A DNA stretch of 19,408 nt from SXXH01 sp041165735 (GTDB taxonomy: Bacteria > Planctomycetota > UBA1135 > GCA-002686595): positions 1 through 19,408 of the forward strand of contig JBKDQQ010000018.1 of NCBI GenBank assembly GCA_046341775.1, read 5' to 3'. The position numbers and the translations under genes are program-made. The notes under the pieces are model-generated. The model did no database searches. It was given only the letters and a program-made list of their open reading frames with translations, and was not told where the DNA came from. The number at the start of each line of letters is the position of its first letter. The first letter of the stretch is position 1. Shown here in pieces: positions 7,700 to 14,387 of the stretch.

Positions 7700-8431
7700 T
7701 CAGTCGAGCCAGAGGTGCTGCCACCGCTGGCGCAGGAACGGCTGGAATCCGCGCGAAGCGTACAGCGCCAGCGCCCCGGAGTTGCGGCCTTGCGTCACGA
7801 CCTCCATGCGCGCCATCCCGCGCGCGGCGGCCCAGTCCAGCGCGGCGTCCACAAGCAGCCCGCCCAGGCCCCGCCCGCGCGCCGGCGCGGCCACCGCCAC
7901 GAGGCCGATGTCGCCATGGCGCGCGCCATGCTCGCCGCGTTCGTGGCAGCTGATGTAGCCCGCCGGCCGCCCCTCGTGCTCGACCACGAAGACCGCCGCG
8001 GCGCGTCCGCGCGACTCGCCGGCGATCCAGGTCGAGTACAGCGCGGCGCAGCGCTCGCGCGCGAAGCGCGGATCGTTCCAGAAGCGCGAGTCGCGATGGG
8101 CCTCGGCGGCGATCGCCTCGAGGGCGGGGATGTCGTCTTCGCGCACGGGCCTCGTCGCGCCCACCGCGGCGCGCGCGGCCCCTGGCGCGAGCTTCGCGGC
8201 CAGGGTCGTGCGTTCGTCGACGAGGCGCGCGCCGCGCGCCGCCAGCCATGCGCGCTTCTCCTCGTCGCGCTCGTCCGACAAGGCGTACAAGCACTGCACC
8301 TTCTCGCGTCCGCACCACTCGAGGGCGGCGGCGAGCTCGGAGGCGGAGCGGGCCTCGAGCGGCAGGCTGGCGATGCGCGCGCCGAAGAACGCGCAGTCCC
8401 ACTCGAGGATGCGCGGCCAGGTCGCGTTCAT
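7700..8431 (-). CDS. GNAT N-acetyltransferase, WecD-like (dTDP-4-amino-4,6-dideoxygalactose acetyltransferase candidate)
   Basis: 243 aa. An N-terminal domain opens with ILEWDCAFFGARIASL (about 8-23), like the WENAFFG start of WecD/RffC. The GNAT domain follows (about 92-243): DIPALEAIAAEAHRDSRFWNDPRF, GYISCHERG, the acetyl-CoA pyrophosphate loop ARGRGLGGLLV (184-194), and NSGALALYASRGF (217-229), where Tyr224 is in the position of the WecD general acid. The layout and the wecE gene directly downstream point to N-acetylation of the 4-amino group of the dTDP-sugar made by WecE, giving dTDP-Fuc4NAc or an isomer. The link to WecD is from remembered sequence and context; the exact sugar is inference. 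ATG at 8431 overlaps the stop of the preceding gene in ATGA (8428-8431). Confidence 0.82.
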   Translation of the reverse strand: MNATWPRILEWDCAFFGARIASLPLEARSASELAAALEWCGREKVQCLYALSDERDEEKRAWLAARGARLVDERTTLAAKLAPGAARAAVGATRPVREDDIPALEAIAAEAHRDSRFWNDPRFARERCAALYSTWIAGESRGRAAAVFVVEHEGRPAGYISCHERGEHGARHGDIGLVAVAAPARGRGLGGLLVDAALDWAAARGMARMEVVTQGRNSGALALYASRGFQPFLRQRWQHLWLD

Positions 8432-9357
8432 CGACCGAGTTCGCGGCGCACCGCGTAGGTCGGGCGGTCCATCGTGCGGAAGTGCACCCGCGCCAGGTAC
8501 TCGCCGAAGATGCCGAGCGCGAACAACTGCGCGCCGGAGAAGATGGCGATCATCGAGGCGAGGAAGGTGAAGCCCTCGACCGGACTGCCGTGCACCAGCT
8601 TGGTGACGACGACGTAGACGAGGATCCCCAGGCCCAGCACGGTGAAGGCGAAGCCCGTCCAGCTCGCCAGGCGCAGCGGCGCCGTGCTGAAGCCCGTCAC
8701 CATGTTCATGGCGTGCGTCAGCAGCTTGCCGACCGTGTAGTTCGACGCGCCGATGGTGCGCGGATCGTGGCGCACCTCGACGGCCGCGAAGCGCGTGGTC
8801 GACCAGGTCAGCAGCACGTCGAGCGAGACGTAGGGGTTCCTGTAGTCGGCGAACGCGTCGCGCAGTCGCGCGCGCAGCACGCGGAAGGCGCTGACCTTGC
8901 GCGCCGTCTCGGCGCCCATCGACTTCTGCAAGGCCAGCTTGGTGACCTGCGAGGCGAGGTCGCGCAGCAATCCATGTTGTTCGTGGCGCGGGGTGCCGTA
9001 GACCACGTCGCATCCGGTCCCGAGCCGCTCCAGCAGCTTCGGCAGCTCCTCGGGCGGATGCTGCAGGTCGTCGTCCATCGTCGCCACCAGTTCGTGGCGC
9101 GCGGCGCGCAGCCCGCACAACAGGGCGTTGTGCTGGCCGTAGTTGCGCATCATGTCGATGCCGCGCACCCATTCGTGCCGCGCGGCGAGCTCCTCGACCA
9201 CCGCCCAGCTGCCGTCCCTCGAACCGTCGTTGACGAGCACGACCTCGAAGCGCGAGGCGTTGGCGGCGAGCACCGGCTCGAGCCGCGCCACGAGCGCGCG
9301 CAGCGAGCCCTCGCTGTTGTAGACGGGCACCACGACGCTGATGGACGGTGCGGCCAT
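8428..9357 (-). CDS. GT2 polyprenyl-phosphate glycosyltransferase, ArnC/GtrB/DPM1-like
   Basis: 309 aa. GT-A domain: ISVVVPVYNSEGSL (6-19), the UDP-type pocket LVNDGSRDGS (41-50), MMRNYGQHNALLCGL (69-83, very like ArnC NRNYGQHSAIMAGF), the metal motif DDDLQHPPEELP (95-106) and the GASNYTVGKLL segment (203-213). Two C-terminal helices (about 231-253 and 265-288) end in FGEYLARVHFRTMDRPTYAV, as in ArnC and GtrB. Such enzymes move a sugar from a nucleotide carrier to undecaprenyl phosphate at the cytoplasmic face. In this cassette the expected donor is the acetylated dTDP-sugar; this is inference, and dTDP donors are unusual for ArnC. ATG at 9357 lies 10 bases after the GT-C stop and has TAAGAT seven bases upstream. 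Confidence 0.9.
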   Translation of the reverse strand: MAAPSISVVVPVYNSEGSLRALVARLEPVLAANASRFEVVLVNDGSRDGSWAVVEELAARHEWVRGIDMMRNYGQHNALLCGLRAARHELVATMDDDLQHPPEELPKLLERLGTGCDVVYGTPRHEQHGLLRDLASQVTKLALQKSMGAETARKVSAFRVLRARLRDAFADYRNPYVSLDVLLTWSTTRFAAVEVRHDPRTIGASNYTVGKLLTHAMNMVTGFSTAPLRLASWTGFAFTVLGLGILVYVVVTKLVHGSPVEGFTFLASMIAIFSGAQLFALGIFGEYLARVHFRTMDRPTYAVRRELGR

Positions 9358-9364
9358 GGGCTGG

Positions 9365-9370
9365 ATCTTA
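9365..9370 (-). promoter_or_regulatory. -10-like TAAGAT overlapping the upstream stop codon
   Basis: TAAGAT on the minus strand includes the TAA stop of the GT-C gene (9370-9368) and ends seven bases before the ATG at 9357. It could be an internal leaderless promoter in the cassette, or chance, since the TAA is needed as a stop. Confidence 0.25.
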
Positions 9371-10948
9371 TCGGCCGGCGGGGGGCGCGGCCTTGGGGCG
9401 ATCGTCGAAGCGGCGCACGCGCCACGCCAAGGCTTCTCCGCGACGGGCCGGAGGACCGTACTTCCTCGTCAGCACCTCGATCCAGGCGCGGTCGGCCGGC
9501 ACGCGCGGCCACAGGACGACATGGTCGATGGCGTGCTTGTCGTACACGCGTTCCGCGGCCTCGAAGTCGTTGCCCGCGCGGCGCGCCACGAAGAACAGGC
9601 TCCACACCGGCCGCCCGAGATGCACCGAAGCGTGCCAACCGATGGGCGCGGCGAGTCGTGCTTCCGGCGGCACGAGCTCGCGCACGTCGGCCGCCCAGCG
9701 CGCATGCAACTCGTGCTGCGCGCGCGCATCGTCGCGATGGCCGCGCGGGTCCATGGCCGAACCGTTCCACGCCAGCAGCACGAGCAGCGCCGCGCCATGG
9801 GCAGTGGTCGATCCGAGCCGCCCGAGCACGAGGATCAAGCCCTCGAAGGCCGCCGGCAGCATGAGCAGCCACACGGGCAGCATCAGCCGATCGCGGAAGC
9901 CGAAGTAGACGCAGATCACCGCGGTCGCGCCCAGCGCGAACAACTCCGGCGCCGCGCGCCTGCGCCATGCCACGAGGCCGACGAGGACCAGCACCAGCGC
10001 GCCCAGCGCCTTCGGCGCGAAGCCGCCGGTGGACTCGAGCATCCCGCTGCCGAGGAGGCTCGTGACCTGCGCCAGGCGCACGGGGATGCGCGCGAGGATC
10101 TCTTCGGCGGACCGGTGCGGCGACGATGGATCCCCGCCGTCGACGCGCCACATGGCCGTCGAATAGCTGTGCAGGAAGTTCTGCTCGACCGGGACCGCCG
10201 GCGGGTTGGCGGCCACGTGCAGGTCCCAAGGCAGCTTGACGAGCCACGCCGCGGCGACGATCGGCAGCACGCGCAGCAGCGCGAAGCGCAGCCAGCCGCG
10301 GCCGCCTTCGCGCCAATGCGCGTACGCGCGCGCGCAGGCGATCGCGGGCACGACGAGGATGGCGATGCTGCGCATCCAGGTCGATGCGCCGATCGCCGCG
10401 CCCACCAGGAGGCTTGGCCAGATCGACGCGCGTGGCGCGGCCAGCCGTTCGAGCGCCAGGCATGCCAGCACCAGCGCCGCGCCGGGAATGTCCGACATCA
10501 CCTGGTTGCAGAGTTCCTGGTAGGGCGAGCTGAACCACACGCCGAGGGCCAGCAACCAGGCGAACCAGCGCGGCAGCCGCGTCGCCGCGTGCAGGTGCAG
10601 CAGCACGACGCCGAGCACGCCGAACAAGCTGGTGGCGATGTTGATCGCCAGCCAGTCTTCGCCGCGCCACGCCATGATGGCCGCCGCGAGCCAGCTCGTT
10701 CCCGGCGGACGGATGGTGAAGGGCGCCTCCAAGTAGCTGTAGCCCTCGCCCGCCAGGATCGAGCGCGCGCAGGCGACGTACATCGCCGCGTCGTTCGTCT
10801 CGTCGTTGGACTCGAACCACCCGTGCACGAAGAACGGCAGCGTCCCGAGGCACGCGAGCACGAGCGACAGGGTCCAGCCGCGGCCCTTCGACAGCCAACG
10901 CGGTCGAGCGTCGTGGTCGTGGCTGGTCGTGGCGGCGTTCGCGTCCAA
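9368..10948 (-). CDS. GT-C superfamily membrane glycosyltransferase (ArnT/GT39-like), first gene of cassette
   Basis: 526 aa. A cytoplasmic N-terminus and first helix (about 25-43) lead to the loop ESNDETNDAAMYVACARSILAGEGYSYLEAPFTIRPPGTSW (46-86). The acidic residues Asp49, Glu50, Asp53 and the RPPG motif (80-83) are typical of ArnT/PMT-like GT-C enzymes. About ten helices follow to about residue 390, then a soluble C-terminal domain. By family it uses a polyprenyl-phosphate sugar and modifies an acceptor on the outer face of the membrane. The start is uncertain: TTG at 10948 is the best choice because no ATG or GTG precedes the first helix in a suitable place, and TACATT lies eight bases upstream. 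It is 66 bases from the sulfatase-fold gene upstream on the same strand, so both may share transcription. Confidence 0.8.
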   Translation of the reverse strand: MDANAATTSHDHDARPRWLSKGRGWTLSLVLACLGTLPFFVHGWFESNDETNDAAMYVACARSILAGEGYSYLEAPFTIRPPGTSWLAAAIMAWRGEDWLAINIATSLFGVLGVVLLHLHAATRLPRWFAWLLALGVWFSSPYQELCNQVMSDIPGAALVLACLALERLAAPRASIWPSLLVGAAIGASTWMRSIAILVVPAIACARAYAHWREGGRGWLRFALLRVLPIVAAAWLVKLPWDLHVAANPPAVPVEQNFLHSYSTAMWRVDGGDPSSPHRSAEEILARIPVRLAQVTSLLGSGMLESTGGFAPKALGALVLVLVGLVAWRRRAAPELFALGATAVICVYFGFRDRLMLPVWLLMLPAAFEGLILVLGRLGSTTAHGAALLVLLAWNGSAMDPRGHRDDARAQHELHARWAADVRELVPPEARLAAPIGWHASVHLGRPVWSLFFVARRAGNDFEAAERVYDKHAIDHVVLWPRVPADRAWIEVLTRKYGPPARRGEALAWRVRRFDDRPKAAPPAGR

Positions 10949-10956
10949 GCGCGCCC

Positions 10957-10962
10957 AATGTA
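10957..10962 (-). promoter_or_regulatory. -10-like TACATT before the cassette's first gene
   Basis: TACATT on the minus strand ends eight bases before the TTG at 10948, matching the spacing seen at other starts in this window. No clear -35 hexamer is visible. It supports the TTG start, but leaderless TTG starts are uncommon. Confidence 0.3.
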
Positions 10963-11014
10963 CGCCTTGCGCGCTCCTGGCTCGACAGCGCGCCGCCCTC
11001 CGCGTCCCGCCGGC

Positions 11015-12469
11015 TCAGTGCCCGTCGCCGTCGCCGTCCGTGTAGCCGAGTCCGCTCATCGCGCGGCGCGTGCCGGCGTCCATGGGCCGCTCGCGGCTCG
11101 CGCTGCTCGAGGAACGGGCCTCGAACCACGCCTCGTGCAAGGCCTGCAGGCGCGCGACTTCGCCTGGCCTGGCCGCGGACAAGTCCTCGCGCTCCGCCGG
11201 ATCCAGCGACAGGTCGTGCAACGCCAGCGGATCGCGCGCGTCGACCACGAGGCGCCACCGACCGTCGCCGATGGCGTAGGCCGGTCGTTCCTTGCCCGCG
11301 TTCGCGAGGTAGGCGGAGATCGGCCGTTCCGCGGGTGGCCGGCCGGCCAGCAACGACACGCCGCGCGTCGGCTTGGCAGGGATGCCGAAGGCGTCCAGCA
11401 CGGTGGGGTGCACGTCGAGGTGCGACACGCCGCGCGGCTCGCGCGCCAATCCCTGCTCCGGGCGCTTGCCGCCCGGGGCTCGCAACACCAACGGCACGCG
11501 CACCTGCTCCGCGTGCAGCGACTCGCCGTGGCAGAACCACCAGCCGCGCTCGCCCAGCGACTCGCCATGGTCGGCGGTGAAGATGATCAGCGCGTCGTCG
11601 TACCAGCCCTGGTCGCGCAGCCACTGCAGCACGCGGCCCGCGTGCTGGTCGAACCAGCGGATCTCGGCGTCGTACAGATCGGCGTAGCGCGCCGGATCGC
11701 CGTCCTTCCTGTCCTTCGAGGACTCCTCCGGCAGGAACTGGTAGGCGGGGATCGCTCCGCGCACGCCCATGCTCCTGTCGGCCGCGGCGAGGCGCTTGCC
11801 GTCCGACGCGCCCCGGTACACGTCGGCCTCCTTCGGCGGCGTGTACGGCCCGTGCGGATCCTGGAAGTGCACCCACAGGAAGAACTCGTCGTCGCCCGCG
11901 GCCTTGCGGCCCTCGAGCCAACGCAGCGTCGCGTCGGCGCAGTCGGCCGCCGTGCGCTCGACGATGGGCCGCTGCAACTCGCGGCTGTTCATTTCGTCGT
12001 CGTACAAGTCGAAGCCCTGCGCGAGCCCCACGTCGCCCATCTCGGCGGGCGGCCGGCGCAGCACCCCGTTCGAGACGAAGGCGGCCGTGTCGATGCCGTG
12101 CGCGCGCACCGTCTCGGCCAGCGTCTCGACCTCCGTCGGGATCTGGTTGCGGTTGGTGTAGATCGAGCCGATCTCGTGCGGCAGCCAACCCGTGAACATC
12201 GAGGACAGGGCCGGCACCGTGACGGGCACCGTGCACCACGCCGATTCGTGGACGACGGCGTCCTCGGCGAAGCGGTCGAGCTCGCGGCTCGTGTCGCGTT
12301 CGTGGCCGTACATCCCCAGCCGGTCCGCGCGCAGAGTGTCGCAGGTGATGACCACGACGCGGCGCGCCTCGCGCCCTTCGCCGTCGGTGCAGGCTGCCGC
12401 CAGCGCGAGGAGGGCCGGCAGGAGCCGGGGCGCGATCGACCGCGGCGGGCGGCTGTGGGTGGAAGCCAT
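11015..12469 (-). CDS. Second sulfatase-fold lipoprotein with Thr at the nucleophile site
   Basis: 484 aa. Signal: Arg-rich start, hydrophobic LLPALLALAAAC with lipobox Cys27. The core opens with VVVITCDTLRADRLGMYG (38-55; metal Asp44). The active-site segment is TVPALSSMFTG (84-94): counting back from the TG pair puts Thr84, not Cys or Ser, at the formylglycine position and Leu88 at the Arg position. A second metal block is FTADHGESLGERGWWFCHGESLH (297-319; Asp300, His301). The tail MSGLGY matches the LRGLGY tail of the paralogue at 1217-2650. As there, a phospho-ester chemistry is more likely than desulfation; inference. ATG at 12469 is chosen because it begins the lipoprotein signal and has TAGGAT 10 bases upstream; longer in-frame readings run into the divergent gene. 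It ends with a Gly/Asp-rich tail. Confidence 0.87.
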   Translation of the reverse strand: MASTHSRPPRSIAPRLLPALLALAAACTDGEGREARRVVVITCDTLRADRLGMYGHERDTSRELDRFAEDAVVHESAWCTVPVTVPALSSMFTGWLPHEIGSIYTNRNQIPTEVETLAETVRAHGIDTAAFVSNGVLRRPPAEMGDVGLAQGFDLYDDEMNSRELQRPIVERTAADCADATLRWLEGRKAAGDDEFFLWVHFQDPHGPYTPPKEADVYRGASDGKRLAAADRSMGVRGAIPAYQFLPEESSKDRKDGDPARYADLYDAEIRWFDQHAGRVLQWLRDQGWYDDALIIFTADHGESLGERGWWFCHGESLHAEQVRVPLVLRAPGGKRPEQGLAREPRGVSHLDVHPTVLDAFGIPAKPTRGVSLLAGRPPAERPISAYLANAGKERPAYAIGDGRWRLVVDARDPLALHDLSLDPAEREDLSAARPGEVARLQALHEAWFEARSSSSASRERPMDAGTRRAMSGLGYTDGDGDGH

Positions 12470-12479
12470 TGGACCGGCG

Positions 12480-12507
12480 ATCCTAGCAGCCGGGACGGCG
12501 ACGCCAA
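12480..12507 (-). promoter_or_regulatory. Promoter of the second sulfatase-fold gene (TTGGCG-16-TAGGAT)
   Basis: On the minus strand TTGGCG (12507-12502) and TAGGAT (12485-12480) are separated by 16 bases, and TAGGAT ends 10 bases before the ATG at 12469. This is the best -35/-10 pair in the window. It would give a leader of only a few bases at most. Confidence 0.5.
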
Positions 12508-12525
12508 GGACCCCGGCCCGGCGGG

Positions 12526-12531
12526 TACCAT
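12526..12531 (+). promoter_or_regulatory. -10-like TACCAT before the GT2 gene
   Basis: TACCAT ends eight bases before the ATG at 12540. The 70-base gap to the divergent lipoprotein gene must hold both promoters. No -35 is evident. Confidence 0.35.
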
Positions 12532-12539
12532 GGCCGGCG

Positions 12540-13280
12540 ATGTCACGCAGCTGGAAGACGATCGTGGTGATGCCGGCGTACAACGCGGCGAACACGCTGG
12601 AGCGCACCTGGCGCGACATCCCGAAGGAGCACGTGGACGAGATCATCGTCGTCGACGATTGCTCGAAGGACGACACATGCGAGATCGCCGCGCGCCTGCC
12701 GGTGAGCTTGATCCGCCACGCGAAGAACACCGGCTACGGCGGCAACCAGAAGACCTGCTACGACACGGCGCTGGCGCGCGGCGCCGACTTCGTCGTGATG
12801 ATCCACGCCGACTACCAGTACGACGCGCGCATGATCACCACGGCGGTCGAGGTCATCCGCCACGGCATCTGCGACGTGGTGCTGGGCAATCGCATCCGCA
12901 CCCGTCGCGAGGCGCTCGACGGCGGCATGCCCAAGTCGAAGTACCTCGCCAACCGCGGCCTGACCGTCATCGAGAACATGCTCTCGGGGCAGAACCTCGG
13001 CGAATGGCACTCGGGCTTCCGCGCCTACTCGCGGCGCGTGCTGGAGGGCGTTCCCTACAGGCGCAACTCCGACAACTTCGTCTTCGACAGCCAGTTCCTC
13101 GTGCAGTGCGTGCACCACGGCTACAAGCTGGGCGACATCCCGGTGCCGGTGCGCTACTTCGACGAGGCGTCCAGCATCAACTTGTGGAACTCGACGGTCT
13201 ACGCGCTGAAGACCATGGGCACCTTCGGCCAGTGGTACGCGCACAAGGCCGGCTTGAAGAGCCGCTTGTTCGAGCGCTAG
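12540..13280 (+). CDS. Soluble GT2 family glycosyltransferase
   Basis: 246 aa, no membrane segments. GT-A fold features: KTIVVMPAYNAANTLERT (6-23), DEIIVVDDCSKDDTCEIA (33-50), HAKNTGYGGNQKTCYDTAL (60-78), VVMIHADYQYDARMI (85-99; the Asp-containing metal site), then GEWHSGFRAYSRRVLE (154-169) and a C-terminal IPVPVRYFDEASSI segment. This is the common short DPM1-like GT2 type that moves a sugar from a nucleotide donor to a lipid or glycan acceptor in the cytoplasm. Lacking the C-terminal helices of ArnC/GtrB, it may be soluble or peripherally bound. ATG at 12540 gives the normal family N-terminus; there is no Shine-Dalgarno sequence. It is divergent from the lipoprotein gene and could add to the same glycan pathway, but only position suggests this. 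Confidence 0.88.
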   Translation: MSRSWKTIVVMPAYNAANTLERTWRDIPKEHVDEIIVVDDCSKDDTCEIAARLPVSLIRHAKNTGYGGNQKTCYDTALARGADFVVMIHADYQYDARMITTAVEVIRHGICDVVLGNRIRTRREALDGGMPKSKYLANRGLTVIENMLSGQNLGEWHSGFRAYSRRVLEGVPYRRNSDNFVFDSQFLVQCVHHGYKLGDIPVPVRYFDEASSINLWNSTVYALKTMGTFGQWYAHKAGLKSRLFER

Positions 13281-13295
13281 CGGCGCGAGAGCCGC
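13280..13295 (+). terminator. Short hairpin after the GT2 gene
   Basis: GCGGC (13280-13284) and GCCGC (13291-13295) form a 5-bp stem with a six-base loop, directly after the stop at 13280 and before the 3' end of the tRNA gene. No T-tract follows; weak support. Confidence 0.25.
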
Positions 13296-13314
13296 GCAGG
13301 CATGCGTGTCGAGG

Positions 13315-13399
13315 TGGTGCGGGAAGGGGGGGTCGAACCCCCAAGGGTTTCCCCGCGGGATCCTAAGTCCCGTGCGTCTGCCAATTCCGCCATTCCCGC
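13315..13399 (-). tRNA. tRNA-Leu (anticodon UAG)
   Basis: 85 bases on the minus strand. The acceptor stem pairs GCGGGAA (13399-13393) with TTCCCGC (13325-13319), with discriminator A and an encoded CCA (13317-13315). The anticodon stem CGGGA/TCCCG encloses the loop CTTAGGA, giving anticodon TAG, which reads CUA and other CUN leucine codons. The long variable arm is that of a class II leucine tRNA. The T arm is GGGGG/CCCCC with loop TTCGACC. The D region, TGGCGGAATTGGCAGACGC, is typical of tRNA-Leu. All parts are intact. Confidence 0.97.
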
Positions 13400-13421
13400 G
13401 CGCAGGCCTCGAGGCGGCGAC

Positions 13422-13427
13422 AGTGTA
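13422..13427 (-). promoter_or_regulatory. Possible -10 of the tRNA-Leu gene
   Basis: TACACT on the minus strand lies 22 bases upstream of the tRNA 5' end, a suitable distance for a short 5' leader. No convincing -35 is seen upstream. Confidence 0.3.
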
Positions 13428-13478
13428 GCGTTTCGCTCCCGCGCCTCGCCGCCTCGCGGTGCCGGCGCGCGCCTCGCC

Positions 13479-13524
13479 CGCCCGCTCGCGCCGCAGCACG
13501 CCCGCTCGCGCCGCAGCACGCCCG
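13479..13524. repeat. 20-base direct tandem repeat (2.3 copies)
   Basis: The unit cccgctcgcgccgcagcacg occurs perfectly at 13481-13500 and 13501-13520, and the identity runs on for a few bases on both sides. It lies in the 222-base gap between the tRNA and the zinc-ribbon gene, the longest gene-free stretch here. It is probably a slippage duplication; no function is visible. Confidence 0.85.
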
Positions 13525-13621
13525 GCGCCCGGCACGACCAGATGCGGAAGGAGCGGCTCCTCGCACGGAATTGCCACCGCGTGGGCGTGCTGCATGCGCA
13601 CAATCAGCGCCCATCGCAACC

Positions 13622-14338
13622 ATGGCATCGCTCCTCGGATCCTGCGCCGCCCTCCTCCTGCTGGCGGTCTTCGCGCGCACGCGCCACGCGCCGCGCTCGC
13701 GCCGCTTCGCGTGGCTGGGCATGGTGCTCGTCGGGTGTTGCCTGGGTTCGTTCGCGATGGCTCCGTTCCTCGAGGCGCGCCCGGTCGTCGAGCGCCTCGG
13801 CTTCGGCATCCTCGCCGCGGCCGCGGGCTTGGGCCACGCCTGCGCCTTCAACCTCGTGCCGCTGCCGCACCGCCGCACGCGCCTGCGCATGTGGCTCGTG
13901 CCGCTCGGCATGTGGGCGGGCGGAGCCGGTTCGTTCGCCATCCTGACCCAGCACCAGCACGCGTGGGCCGACATCGTCGCCTTCGCCATGTCGTTGCCGG
14001 TGCTGGCGGCGTGGGCCTGCATGCCGATCCTCGCCAAGCGCCCGAGCCACGTGCAACTGGGCGAACGCCCCGTGCCGGCGCTGCGTTTCGCCTGCCCGCG
14101 CTGCGGCACCGTGGTCGACTGGGGGCGCGGCGTCTGGCCCTGCACGGACTGCGGCCTGTTCCTCAAGCTCGACGTTCCGGCCGATCCCGCCGCATTGTCA
14201 AGCAAACTTGACGACCCCGCCGGCGTCGTGCGCCTCGAATGCCCGTCCTGCGGGACTCGGCGCGCCGCCGGCCGCGGTCGCAGCGACTGCGCCAAGTGCC
14301 AGGCGAGCTTGTCGCTGCACTGGAACATGCATCGCTGA
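13622..14338 (+). CDS. Membrane protein with two C-terminal zinc ribbons, function unknown
   Basis: 238 aa. Residues 1-138 hold about four to five hydrophobic segments (near 3-19, 31-50, 58-80, 89-108, 116-137). The soluble C-terminal part has two four-cysteine zinc ribbons: CPRC...CTDC (Cys158, 161, 174, 177) and CPSC...CAKC (Cys207, 210, 223, 226). I do not recognise a named family. Zinc ribbons of this kind bind nucleic acid or proteins, or serve only as structural knuckles; nothing here decides. ATG at 13622 opens the first hydrophobic segment. Between the two ribbons, codons for LSSKLD (192-197) carry an AT-richer near-palindrome unlike the surrounding codon use. Confidence 0.75.
   Translation: MASLLGSCAALLLLAVFARTRHAPRSRRFAWLGMVLVGCCLGSFAMAPFLEARPVVERLGFGILAAAAGLGHACAFNLVPLPHRRTRLRMWLVPLGMWAGGAGSFAILTQHQHAWADIVAFAMSLPVLAAWACMPILAKRPSHVQLGERPVPALRFACPRCGTVVDWGRGVWPCTDCGLFLKLDVPADPAALSSKLDDPAGVVRLECPSCGTRRAAGRGRSDCAKCQASLSLHWNMHR
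14196..14213. promoter_or_regulatory. Near-perfect palindrome, operator-like
   Basis: TGTCAAG-CAAA-CTTGACG is an inverted repeat with 7-base arms around a four-base centre; only the outermost pair (T/G) fails to match. It lies inside the zinc-ribbon gene and uses codons (TTG TCA AGC AAA CTT) that are AT-rich for this sequence. The first 12 bases recur, inverted, at 16100-16111. It looks like a binding site of a dimeric regulator, but no protein can be named. Confidence 0.4.
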
Positions 14339-14387
14339 AGCCGCTCGCCCCGCCGGGTGCGACGCGCGACCGTCTCCGGACTCGAGC

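Noticed and set aside
12470..12730. Longer N-terminus for the second sulfatase-fold protein
   Set aside because: The added 87 residues come from the antisense of the divergent GT2 gene and would bury the lipoprotein signal.
9341..13366. A 1341-codon open frame on the plus strand
   Set aside because: It is Arg/Ala/His/Gln-rich with no domain and runs antisense through three clearly recognisable genes; it is a GC-rich shadow frame.
13315..13399. Reading the tRNA anticodon as TAA
   Set aside because: The 5-bp stem CGGGA/TCCCG fixes the seven-base loop as CTTAGGA, so positions 34-36 are TAG.
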